From positions 1,021,619,208 to 1,021,683,207 of the forward strand of contig CM062804.1 in assembly GCA_031772625.1 (NCBI GenBank): a stretch of DNA of 64,000 bases. The letters run 5' to 3'. Below, piece by piece: positions 32,401 to 44,400 of this stretch (its first letter is position 1; each line of letters starts with the position of its first letter). The notes beneath the pieces were generated by a model. The model was not told where the DNA came from. It searched no databases and worked only from the letters and a program-made list of their open reading frames with translations. The DNA comes from Pinus tabuliformis. Its lineage: Eukaryota; Streptophyta; Pinopsida; Pinales; Pinaceae. Position numbers and translations under genes: made by a program.

Positions 32401-33500
32401 TCTTTCATTAAAACAACACCAAATTCCATTTCCTAAAGCATCACATTCCATGATAAAGGTTTTCGTGAAGTCCGGTGTAGCTAAGAACGGTGTTTGGGAC
32501 ATTTCCTCTTTAAGATATTCAAAGGCCTTTGTTGCTTCTGGAGTGCATGAAAATGCATCTTTCTTCAATAATATTGTTAGAGGTGCTGCTATTCTCCCAT
32601 AATTCTTAACAAACTTACGATAATACCCTGTCAACCCAAGAAATACTCGCAGATGCTTTATGGATGTGGGGATTTTCCATTCCTTAATGGATTTAATTTT
32701 ACTAGGGTCTACCTCAACTCCTCCATGAGATACAATATGACCATATATTCCAACTCTTATACTCCAAAGAAAAATTGGATCTTTTTGCCTATAATTGTTC
32801 TCCTCCAATAGTTGTAGCACCCTGTCAATATGTTCAACATGATCCTTCGAAGACTTGTTGTGGATTAGTATATCATCAAAAAATACTAACACAAATTTTC
32901 TAAGGGTTTGAAAATGGAATTCATGAAACCTTGAAATGTAGAATGTGATTGGTAAGGCCAAAAGTATGACCAAAAATTCATAATTACCCTCATGAGTTCT
33001 AAATGCCATTTTCGGAATGTCTTCAGTCTTCATTCTGATTTGATGATATCCTAATGAAGATCCAACTTGGTGAAGTAAATTGATCCATGCAATTCATCCT
33101 GGAACTCATCAATGACAGGAATAGGAAACTTATCTTTAATAGAGAACTCGTTGAGCTCCCTATAATCCAAACACATGTGCCATGATCCATCCTTCTTGTG
33201 AACCAATACTACTGGAGTATAGAAAGAAATTTGACTAGGTTGAATTATACCAGCTTCTAGCATTTCTACAACCATACGTTCATTTTCACTCTTTGGGCAT
33301 AGAGATATTTGTACGGCCTGATGTTTGGAGGAACACTTCCTGGAATCAGATGAATAGCATGATCATGGTCAAGAATAGGTGGAAGACCTTTGGGAGTCTC
33401 AAATACCTTGGAATGATTTTCCAAGACTTTTGGAGATCTAGAGAAATAGATGATTTCAATGTGGAAACATCTAGCAAACATAATTGTGCAATTACACCTC
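32401..33500 (-). pseudogene. Outer element reverse transcriptase (decayed)
   Basis: Minus-strand pieces are in family order. [19 protein letters not shown] (about 33320-33380) is followed by [20 protein letters not shown] and [20 protein letters not shown] (33051-33275). Next comes MKTEDIPKMAFRTHEGNYEF and the catalytic FVLVFFDDILIHNKS (32398-33033), in which the double Asp is intact. VFLGLTGYYRKFVKNYGRIA and PLTILLKKDAF follow. A frameshift near 33040-33050 removes the YHQI segment from the main frame. The stretch VILLALPITFYISRF replaces the usual MPFGLTNAP motif. The enzyme copies element RNA to DNA. This copy needs several repairs to be open and is dead. Confidence 0.92.
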
Positions 33501-34160
33501 TCTGTTACTTTTTTAGAAGCTTTTTCATACCGTTAGAGGTGATTATCTTTCTCGGTTTCCCTGCAATACCCCTTAATTCAAATTCCTTTCCTTCCGCAGA
33601 AAATTTCATGAAAAGTTCTTGAAAATTAAAAGCTATTATACCCAAGGGTTGTAGCCATTGGACTCCTAGTACAACGTCAACACCTCCCATTGGAATGGAA
33701 ATCATTGGGCTAGTCAATACATATTCTCCCATGGATAGCTTGATATTATGTCACTTTCCAGAGAAATTTATTGTTTCTCCATTTAAACCATCACTTGACA
33801 CTCTGGTGCTGGATATAGGAAGCAATCCAATTCTTTTGCTACCTTACAATGAATAAAATTGTGGGTACCTCCTGAATCAATCAACACTATTAGCTTTTTC
33901 TTCTTGATTTTTCCTTCTATCTTGATGGTTTTAGGAGTGGTAATTCCAGCCAATGCATTACATGATATGGTCGGGTTCATTTCTTCTTTATCTAGGCTTT
34001 GTTCGTGGAGTATATCCTCTTCTTTTGACCTTTCTTGCTCCTTTTCTTCTTCCTCTTCACAATCTATGTAGAATAATTTCTTCTCAACACACTTATGACC
34101 TTTAGTGTATTTTCTATCACAACTGTAACAAATCCCTTTTGCTCTTTTTTTTTTCCATCT
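33501..34160 (-). pseudogene. Outer element zinc knuckle and aspartic protease (decayed)
   Basis: The minus strand gives the knuckle CYSCDRKYTKGHKC (about 34085-34130), then an acidic linker EEEEEKEQERSKEED. EEMNPTISCNALAGITTPKT and LIVLIDSGGTHNFIHCKVAK follow (33783-33980), with the DSG catalytic motif of the protease. After a stop near 33750, LSMGEYVLTSPMISIPMGGV and DVVLGVQWLQPLG follow (33505-33732), the C-terminal part of the protease fold. The protease would cut the Gag-Pol precursor. The internal stop makes this copy inactive. Confidence 0.87.
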
Positions 34161-35090
34161 GTTGTGGTGTCAACCTTATAGGTTGTGTAAAACTAGGGGC
34201 AACAACACTTCCATCTTTATAGTTGTGAGTGGTATGCTTCCTAGTTGCCATAATTTTGCTTTCCATTTTTCTTGCTAACCTGAATTCCTTCTCTAATGAA
34301 TTAGGCTCCCAAAGGCGAACATCATGTTGGATATTATCCTTTAAAGTCCCTATGAACACATCAATCCTATGCTCCTCTGGAACATTTTTTACCCATATGT
34401 TCAATTTTTGGAACTCCTCAATGTGCTCGATTATTGAACCCTTTTGTTTGAGACTTATCAATTGGCTAAAAAAAGTGTTGCTTTTTGTATCCTCATAATG
34501 TGCCGTCAATCTTCTGTAAAAATTGCCCAAGTGATAATTTGTTTACGAGAGCAAAGCCAGTGATACCATACAAACTGATTTGGTTCCAAATATAAAGTTT
34601 CAATACGTACCGTTTGTGCGTTTTGCACATTATTGAGATCGAAAAATTGCTCCATCTATAATATCCATGTTGCAAGATCCTTGCCATCAAACTTCATCAT
34701 ATTGATTTTTCGAATATGGTGGGTCTTCGATCCAACATTGGAGTGTATGAAATCATGATTAACATTTCTTGTGTTAGCATCATGAGTTTCCTTTACTACC
34801 CTTCCACCATTAGTAAGTATTGCTTGTAGAAAATTTGTCAAATTTGTCTTCAAATATATCTTCAAATTGTCAATCTTAGCTTCCATGCCATTCATCTTAG
34901 CTTCCATGCCCTTTATCTTAGATTCCATGCCATTTATCTTAGCTTCTGTTAGCTTCTGTGAGATTGACATTTGTTGCACTTGGTCTTGTAATTTTGATAT
35001 ATCATGTAGCATTTCTTCCTCTTCTTCATGAGTCATGCTAGAGCTTTCAGGTTGCTTACTAGGTGTTTTCATTTCCTTTCCTTGGGGCAT
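34117..35090 (-). pseudogene. Outer element gag (two frames)
   Basis: An ATG at 35090 opens MPQGKEMKTPSKQPESSSMT and continues through the acidic start and a heptad-rich coiled coil (GMESKIKGMEAKMNGMEAKI) to KFDGKDLATWIL at 34656. A frameshift moves to the next frame (34493-34690) with QMEQFFDLNNVQN-type sequence and LYLEPNQ. Another shift leads to 34117-34530 with FYRRLTAHYEDTKSNTFF, LKQKGSIIEHIEEFQKLN and RIDVFIGTLKDNIQHDV, the retrotransposon Gag domain. The N-terminal half corresponds to residues 1-195 of the fused ORF at 28676. Here the coiled coil uses 7-residue spacing, not the 11-residue repeats of the inner copy. Confidence 0.88.
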
Positions 35091-35756
35091 CAGTTACTAA
35101 CAATAATTCTCTACCATGCCCTTTGAATTCCTTCAAAATAATTTTTCAAACGAAGCTTAAGCAAAAATTACAAAAATTCTACACACCATTTTTCACTTTG
35201 TAGGAGCTCCATATTGCCTCTGATGTATCTCTGTAATTTCAAATCATCCAATTCTAAAATTGTGACCTGTAGTAGCCCTTTGTGTCCTCTTTCCAATTCC
35301 CCCATTCTGATCCCAATTGGATTCTCCAAGGAATATTTATGCCAAATCTCCCACAGTGACCTGATTATAGACTAGTTCAGTAGAGCAAACTTGTATGACA
35401 TGCCACGTGTACCTGATTTGACCTTTGGATCTAAAAAATATATATAAGAAATTACATTTCGTTCTATTTTTGTACCTGCTTACAAAATTTCAATTTGATG
35501 CTTAGAGAGAAAGTTATGGCTTTTTTCCTGAGGTCACCTGTTTGGAATGTAATTGAGGAGTCTGCAAAAAGACCAACTTCCTCAGACCATATCTCTGCAA
35601 ATATAGTGCAAAAACTCTCTGAAATTTAGACCTGAGGTTCAATGCGATTTTGTCTCAAATGTGTTTTTTTTTTTTCTTCTGAAACGTCGCAGAAAAACGT
35701 TATAGCGAAAATGCCATAATGACCTATTTGGAGCAGCAAAACCCTATAATCCAAAA
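35091..35756 (-). mobile_element. Outer element leader
   Basis: This is the untranslated leader between primer-binding site and gag, matching 28060-28675 and 9932-10487. Confidence 0.85.
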
Positions 35757-35767
35757 CTCTAATACCA
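35757..35767 (-). promoter_or_regulatory. Primer-binding site, initiator tRNA-Met type (outer element)
   Basis: The minus strand reads TGGTATTAGAG two bases after the LTR end, one change from the TGGTATCAGAG form. Locus 1 has TGGTATCAAAGC at the same place. Confidence 0.8.
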
Positions 35768-35769
35768 AA

Positions 35770-36103
35770 TGTTATGAAACCAACTCACAAAAAGGATAGA
35801 AAAGATAGATCAACGCAATAGAATTCAGCCTCTTCGAGGAGGCAACCTCCTTCACATTACACAAATGAATGATTCTTTGATAATTCAAATGTCAAAACAT
35901 CATTTTTATATGTAGGAGTCTAAGGAGTCACAATATAACCTAGCCGACCTAACAATAATAATATAAAGGCAGAAAAATAACAATAGAGGGATTTTATGGG
36001 GCACAGTAATAACAATCTGGGGACAATAGGGGCACAACAATATCAATAACGGATACAACTACAATATTAATGGGGTAATCAGTAGTATTATAGGGACCTA
36101 ACA
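35770..36103 (-). mobile_element. Outer element 5' LTR
   Basis: This is a 334-bp LTR. On the minus strand it starts TGTTAGGTCCCTATAATACT at 36103 and ends GGTTTCATAACA at 35770. It is flanked outside by the AAATG target duplicate. Confidence 0.94.
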
Positions 36104-36108
36104 AAATG

Positions 36109-38494
36109 TTTGTAAACATTTAGAAACTCGTGGCCATGCCTTTGAAAGTGAATATATATTTCCATCACACCTTTTATCATTCTTATGCATTGACTTTGAA
36201 GCACCTCCACAACACTATGCCATTCCATATGGACAATGGCAATGTGGCTATGATCACCTTAATGGGAATTGGTGCGTTGATGTGATATGTCAGATAAGGA
36301 TGACATAAATTAAGCTTGAAGACCCAACGATGGTAAATCCCTCAAAAAAATACTAGGGTTACTATCCCCTTCATTGTCTCCTTCACCATTCACATTGTTG
36401 GGTTTGGGAGCTAGGTTATATGTAAGTTTTATCCGGGTTTTCTCTTCTTGGTTTCTCATATCCTTCTGCATCATATACGATTCTTTCCTCTTATCCAGTA
36501 CCTATCCTCCCCGAGGTAGACTAGTTTACCTAGAGAATATGGTGGTTTGAAGTGGTTTAATATCTTATTATCAGATGTGACTATGAGGTTGCTAACATGT
36601 AACTGTTATACTTAAATCTCACTGATCTGACAATTATTTTGTTCTTTTCTTAGAATTATTTCTCACGGATTTAAAGAGTTGATAACTAACAGATTCTAAA
36701 TTTCTTTGTGTGGATTTGGGAAAATTGAAAAGGGTATCGACCTTCCACTTAGTGATTCGAGGTTTTCCACATCTCTGTTAATAGGATTTTTGACCTTTAT
36801 TGTGAAATTTTGTCTTGAGAGAATATTTCCATTTCCAGCTTTAGGGTCTCTCACAAAACTTTTCCATGCGAGTGTTTTCCTGAGGTAAACAAAGGTGTTC
36901 TTATTTCTTTCTTTAATTTCCTTATGTTTGATGCTAAAGAAGTTATTTCACATAAGCCACTAGAAACTAAACAAATAACAAAAATACTAAAAGAGTTAAG
37001 AAGAAATAGGATGATAAAATACATAGAAAACAAGAAGGATCAAGAAAATAAAGTGTAATGAAGAATAAATCAACAACAAATAAAATAAAAAGGACAACAA
37101 TACCTACATAGATAAACAAACAAGCAAAACAAATCTAAAAAAGAAGCCTAAAAAAAAACTAGGAGGAGAGGACAAGGACCTAGCTTCCTCCCCTCCAATA
37201 TATGAAGCTAGAAATTATTACAATTCTATGCTCTTTGCTATTTTACCATTTTCTTGGGTATGATCCAACACTTCTCAGGGAATTGAGTCTAAATTTCTTA
37301 GGTATTTTTGGCCTTCTAGTTAAATACCCATCAAAATTTCTTGTCAATTAGTATTATATGTTCATGTTTGAATCGGTTTCAAACATTGTGAGTCTTAACT
37401 TGTAATCTTCTTAGAAGATTCCATGATATGTACTTATATGTAAAATTTAAATGGCGTCGTGTATAATTTTTCTTTCCTTTCTTCATATTTTCGAGTGTCT
37501 AAAAAGGATAAACTATATCCCCTTTCCCTTCTCAAGCTTATGGTGGAATTGGGAATATTTTGCTAGCCTATTGAATTATTTCTATAAACATACGGTGAAT
37601 TGTAGTCTAATAGGAAATCTCTTATGGATCTATATTTAGAGAGTTTGTTGAGATTTAGTAGCTTGGGAAGTAATTGAAGCCCTAGAAATCGGTGTTTGGA
37701 GGAAGAAGCACAACCAACGCAATGTGGGATTGGAACCCAAGCTTGGGTTTTTGCACCTAAATGAGTTGGGAAACAAACAATTTGACTTTGACCGATTTGA
37801 CACTTCAAGGCATTAGAGGACACTTGGAGCAAAAAAGGTCAGAGAAAGTCACACAAAATAAAGGTCTCTAATAAGAGATATTAATTTTTATACGTGGTTG
37901 GTAGACAATTTGTCTAGCTGGCAATGCCAGAATGGGCTAAAGTATGCTCCAAGGAAAAATTCATGGATCCACATGTGTGCATAAAAATAGAGGTTAAGTG
38001 TGGGAGGTTTAGAGTATATTCAAAGTGCAAATCAAATTAGGTATTCCTTTGAGATAAATAATGAACTTGAGGCAACTCACAAGCTAAAAATAGGATGACT
38101 TTGACACAAGATGTGGAGGAGTTTCTCTTATGTTTGGGTGTCGATATCCTTTATAGAAAAGGCCAAAGTTCTAAGGTAAGTTTCGATGATTTTTTGTGCT
38201 ACGTTTGTATGGTGTTTGGATCTCTATTTATGCCATAGGAGGTGATGCTACAAAATCATGTTGGACACATAATTTGGAGGGTGGAGAGGGCTTGTAAAAG
38301 ATCTCTACCCTAGCCACAGTTAGTCAAAGGTGAAACACAATTGAACAAGGGTTTCTTCCCTTCTAGCTAGTTCATATCACTTGTTTTTGTAAGACAGAGA
38401 ATTGTACGGTAGAGATCTTTAACTTATTTTAAACCCTAAAAACTAAACACTTGTTTTCTTTATTTTTATTTTAAAAATCATTTTGTAACTTTAG
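36109..38494. other. Intergenic DNA, nothing recognised
   Basis: The longest frames are about 60-90 residues and show no family features. A short frame near 36190-36290 reads EAPPQHYAIPYGQWQCGYDH on the plus strand but stops soon and is not recognised. CCCTAAA words begin at the right edge. Confidence 0.4.
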
Positions 38495-41400
38495 TGGTAT
38501 AAATCCTAAACCATAAGCCCTAAACCATGAACCCTAAAGCCTCAACCATAATCCTGAAACCCTAAATCCCAAACTGTAAACCCCAAATGGTAAACCCTAA
38601 ACTCTAAGAATTTTATAGCATTTTAAAAAGTGTTTTGTAAATTTTATTTAAGTGTGTATTAAGAGAATTTACTGAAGTGTTATAAAACCTAAACCCTAAA
38701 CCCTAAACCCTAAACGCTAAACCACAAACCCTATATCTTAATGCTTAAAGCCTAAATGATAAACCCTAAAATCATTTATTGAGGTCTATAAACTCTAAAG
38801 CGTAAAGATTGAAAGCATTTACTAAGTTCTTATATACTCTAAACAATAAAACTCCAAAACCTAGACCCTGAACCCTAAGCCCTAAACCCCAAAAGCTAAA
38901 CCTAAGGATTTTATAAAATTTTAAAAAGTGGTTTGTAACTTTGATTTAAGTGTTTACTAAAAACATTTACTAATGTGCTATAAACCCTAAACTCCTAATC
39001 CCTAAACCCTTAACCTTAAACCCCAAACCTTAAACCCTACAAACCCTTAAAAAATCATAAACCATAAAAAAACCTTAAACCCTAAAAAACCCCTAAACCC
39101 TAAAAAACCATAAACCCTAAACCCTAAAAGTCAAAAAAACCCTAAACCCTAAAAACTATTTTTAACTCTTTTATGAGTGTTTATTAAAAGAACTTATTAA
39201 AGAATTTATATATGATAAACCCTAAACCTTAATACCCACACCCCCAACCTAAACCATAAGAACTTTATAAGATTTTAAACCCCAAACCCTAAACTCGAAG
39301 TATATAACATTTTAACAAGTCTTTGTAACTTTTTTTTAAGTGTTTACTTAAAGAATTTAGTAAATTGTTATAAACCCTCAACCCTAAGAATTTTATTACA
39401 ATTTATCAAGCGTTTTATAATATTTTAAATCCCTAAACCTTAAACATTTTACAACATTTTAATAAGTGTTTTGTAACTTCTTTTAAGTGTTTATTAAAAG
39501 ATTTTACTAAAGTGTTATAAACCTTACACCCTAAAACCTACACCCTAAGAATTTTATAAAATTTTAACAAGAGTTTTGTAACTTTTTTTTAAAGTGTTTA
39601 TTAAAAGAATTTACTAAAGTGTCCTCAAAACTAAACCCGAAGCATTTTATAACTTTTTAGAAAGTGTTTTGTAGCTTTTTTCTAAGTGTTTATTAAAAGG
39701 ACTTACTAAAGTTTTATAAACCCTAAACTCTAAACCCTAAGCATTTTATATCATTTTCAACCCTAAACCCTCAACATTTTATAACATTTTACAAAGTGTT
39801 TGGTAGATTTTTTAAAGTGTTTATAAAGATAATTTACTAAAGACTTGTGAATGCAAAACCCTAAACCTTAAGCATTTAATAACATTTTAAACCCTAAACC
39901 TAAACCCAAGCATTCAATTACATTTTAACAAGCTTTTTGTAACTTTTTTTGAAGTGTTTATTAAAATAATTTACTAAAATGTTATAAACCCTAAATCCTA
40001 AACCATAATCATTTTATAACGTTTTGAATGCAAAACCCTAAACCCTAAAGTGTAAACTCTAAACCCTAAGTATTTTATAACATTTTAAAAATCATTTTCT
40101 TAATTTTTTTAAAGTGTTTATTAAAAGCATTTACTAAAGTCTTATAAACCCTAAACCTAAACCATGAGCATTTTATAGAATTTTAAGACCTAAACCCTAA
40201 ACCCTAAGCATTTTATAACATTTTAACAAGCATTTTGTAACTTTTTTTTATGTTCTTATTAAATGAATTTATAAAAATGCTATAAATCCCAAACCCTAAA
40301 CCAAAAACCCTATCCCTAAACACTAAGAATTTTATAACATTTTGAAATACATTTTTGTAACTTTGTTAAGTTTTCATTAAAACAATTTAATAAAGATTTA
40401 TAACCCTAAATCCTAAACCCTAAGAATTTTATAACATTTTAACAAGAGTTTTGTAAATTTTATTTAAATGTTTATTAAAATAATTTACTAAAGTGTTATA
40501 AATCCTAAACACTAAATCCCAAACCCCAAACCCAAAATCCTAAACCCTAAAGCCTAAGCATTTTATGATCTATTAAAAATGATTTTTTAACTTTTATTTA
40601 AGTGTTTATTAAAATAATTTACTAAGGTGTTATAAAACCTAAACCCTAAACCCTAAACCCCAAACCCCAAACCCTAAACCTTATCATTTATTAAGATTTT
40701 AAAAAGTGTTTTGTAACATTTTTTAAATTTTTATTAATGCACTTAATAAAGTTTTATAAACCCTAAACCTCAAACCTGAACCCTACAACCTAAACAATAC
40801 ACCCTAAACCCTGTAAACTAAACCCTAAACCCTAAGCATTTTATAACATTTTTAAAATTGTTTTGTAAATTATATTTAAGTGTTTATTAAAAAAATTCAC
40901 TAAATCATTATAAACCTTAAACCGTACACCCTAAAACCTAAGCCCAAAACCTAAACCCTAAACCCTAAACCCCAAGCCCTAAACCCTAAACCATAAACTC
41001 AAAAACCTAAACCCTAACCCCAAACCCGAACACTAAACCCTTAACTATAAACCCTAGAACCCAACCATTTTATAACATTTTAAAAATTGTTTTGTAACAT
41101 TTATTTAAGTATTTATTAAAATCATTTACTAAAATGTTGTAGACCCTAAATACTAAACCCTAGACCTAAACCCAAACCCCAAACCTTAAACCCCGAGCCC
41201 TAAGCCCTAAACCTTACATCCCAAACCCTAAACCATAAACCCTAATCATTTTATAACATTTTAAAAAATATTTTGAAACCTTTATTTAAGTCTTTATTAA
41301 AATCATTTACTAAAATCTTATAAACCCTAAACGCTAACCTCTAAACCCCAAACCTTAAACCCTAAACTGCAAATCAAAAACCCAAAACTCTAAAACTGAA

Positions 41401-44400
41401 ACCCTAAACCCTAAACGCTAAACCCTAATAATTCTATAATGTTTAAAAAAAAATTGTAAATTCTATTTAAGTGTTTATTAAAATCATTTACTAAAGTGTT
41501 ATAAACCCTATACCATAAACTCTAAATACCAAACCCCAAACCATAAACCCTAAACTCTAAACACTAAGCATTTTATAACATCTTAAAAAAATTCCAACTT
41601 TTATTTAAGTGTTTATTAACACGATTTACTAAAGTATTATGAACCCTAGAATATTAACCCTAAACCCTAAGCAATTTAGAACCTTTTAAAAAGTGTTTTT
41701 TAACTTTTATTCAAGTTTTTATTATAAGAATTTACTAAAGTCTTATAAACGATAAACTCTAAGCATTTTATAGAATTCTAAAAAAAAGTTTTGTAACTTT
41801 TAGTTATTTTTTATCGAATTAATTCACTAAGGTGTTATAAAACCTAAACCATAAAAACTAAAACCTAAACTATAAACCGTAAACCGAAAAACCTAAAGCC
41901 TAAACGTTAAACCCTAAGCCTTTTATAACATTTCAAAAAGTGTTTTGTAACTTTTATTTAAGATTTTATTAAAAAAAATTACTAAAGTGTTATAAACCAT
42001 AAGCCTTAAACCCTAAACCCTAAACCCCAAACCCTAAACCCTATACCTTATACCCTAAAACCTAAACCCTAAGCTTTTCATAACATTTTAAAAAGTGTTT
42101 TGTAACTTTTTTTACATGTTTATTAATAGAATTTACTGAAGTCTTATAAAATTTAAACCCTAATCCATTAAACCTAAACCCTAATTAATTTATAACATTT
42201 TAAAGAGTTTTTTGTAACTTTTATTTAAGTGTATATTAAAAACACTTACTAAATTTTATAAACCCTAAACCCTAAACTCTAAAGCCTAAGAATTTTATAA
42301 CATTTTAAAAGCTATTTGTAACTTTTATTTAAGTTCTTATTAAAAGAATTTACTAAAATGTTATAAACCCTAAATCCTAAAACCCAAACCCTAATGCCTA
42401 AACCATAAACACTAAGAATTTTATCAATATCTATAATAAGGGAAGACCATAAACCCTAAGAATTTTATAAAGTGTTATAAACCCTAAACCCTAAAGCCTA
42501 GTCCCTAAAGCCTAAACCACAAATGCTTAACTCTACACCCTAAACCCTAAACCACAAACCCTAAATCCTCAACCCTAGCCCTAAACCCTAAGCATTTTAT
42601 AACAATTTTAAAATTTTTTTGTAACTTTTATTTAAGTTCTTACTAAAAACATTTACTAATGTACTATAAACCCTAAACCCTAAACTGTAAACCCTAAACC
42701 CTGAAACCTAAACCATATAGCCTAAACCCTATACAATAAGCATTTTATGACATTTTGAAAAGTTTTTTCTAACTTTTATTTAACTCTTTATTAAAAGCAT
42801 TTACTAAAAGTTATAAACCTTAAAACCTAAAACCTAAACCCTAAAACCTAAAACACGAAACCCTAAACCCCAAACCCTAAACCCTAAATTGTAAATGCTA
42901 AGCATTTTATACATTTTAAAAAGTGTTATGTAAATTTTATTTAAGTTTTTACTAAAAGCTTTTACGAAAGTGTTATAAACCGTAAATTCAAAACCCTAAA
43001 CCGTAAACCCTAAACCCCAAACAATAAACCTCAAACCCTTAACTCTAAACCAGAAAGACTAAGAATTTTACAACATATTAAAAAGTAGTCTATGAATTTA
43101 AATTAACTTTTTATTAAAAGCATTTACTCAAGTGTTATAAACCCTAAACCGCAAAATCTAAACCTAAAAGCCCAAACCCTAAAGGCTAAAGCGTAAACGC
43201 TAAATCCTAAGCATTTTATAACATTTTAAAAATCATTTTGTAACTTTTATTTAAGTGCTTATTAAAGCATTTACTAAAGTGTTATAAACTCTAAAACCTA
43301 AACCCTAAATCCTAAACCTAAAACCCGAAAACCTAAACCCTAAGCATTTTGTAACATTTTAAAAAGTGTTTTGGAACTTTGACTGAAGTCTTTATTTTAA
43401 GCATTTACTAAGGTCTTATAAACCCTAAACCTAAATCCCAAAGTCCAAATCGTAAAAACTAAACCCTAAGCATTTTATATCATTTTAAAAGGAATTTTGT
43501 AACTTTTATTTAAGCCTTGATTAAAACCATTTACTAAAGTCTTATAAACCATAAACCCTAAATGCTAAACCAACCTAAACCCTAAACCCCAAAACCTAAA
43601 CTCTAAATCCTAAACACCAATCATTTTATAACTTTTTAAAAATCATTTTGTAAATTTTATTACACTGTTTATTAAAATAATTTATTAAAGTATTATAAAC
43701 CCTAAACACTAAACCCTAAACTCTAAACCCCAAAACTGAAACCCTAAAACCTAAACCTTAAATCCTAATCACTAAGCATTTTATAACATGTTAAAATGTG
43801 TTTTGAAACTTTTATTAAGTGTTTATTAAAATCATTTTCTGAACACTTATAAACCCTAAACCTTAAACCCTAAATCCCAAACCCTAAACCCTATGCATTT
43901 TATAACATTTTAAAAAGATTTTTTTTTTTTAATTTTTTAAGTGTTTATTAAAAGAATTTAGTAAATCCTTATAAACGATAAATCCTAAAACATGAACCCT
44001 AAACCACAAACCCCAAAACCCAAAACCCAAACCCTATATACTAATCATTCTATAGAATTTAAAAAAGTGTTTTGTAACTTTCATTTAAGTGTTTATTAAA
44101 AGCATTTTCTAAAGCGTTATAATCCCTAAATCTTAAACCCTAAACCCTAAACCCAAAACCCTAAACCATAAACCCTAAGTATTTTATAACATTTTGAAAA
44201 GTGTTTTGTAACTTTTATTTAACTTTTTATTAAAATAATTTACCAAATTGCTATAAACCTAAAACCTATGCCCTGAAAGGTAAACCCCAAACCCTAAACC
44301 TTATACCCTAAACCTTAATCATTTTCAAACATTTTAAAAATAATTTTGTAGCTTTTATTTAAGTGTTTATTAAAATAATTTAGTAAAGTGTTATAAAACC

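Larger units (their letters stand above)
27962..36108 (-). mobile_element. Outer chromovirus (Ty3/gypsy) element with its target duplication
   Basis: The minus-strand element runs from its 5' LTR (35770-36103) to the end of its 3' LTR at 27967. It is bounded by an exact 5-bp target duplication AAATG at 27962-27966 and 36104-36108. Its 3' LTR is split by the plus-strand element at 28002-30331 of the same family. With the insert and its GAAGA duplicate removed, the element is about 5.8 kb, a normal size for this class. Gene order is gag, protease, RT, RNase H, integrase and chromodomain-like tail, all in decayed frames. The chromodomain-like tail and CX2C...GHXC knuckle place it among chromoviruses. 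The exact clade cannot be fixed by eye. Confidence 0.92.
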
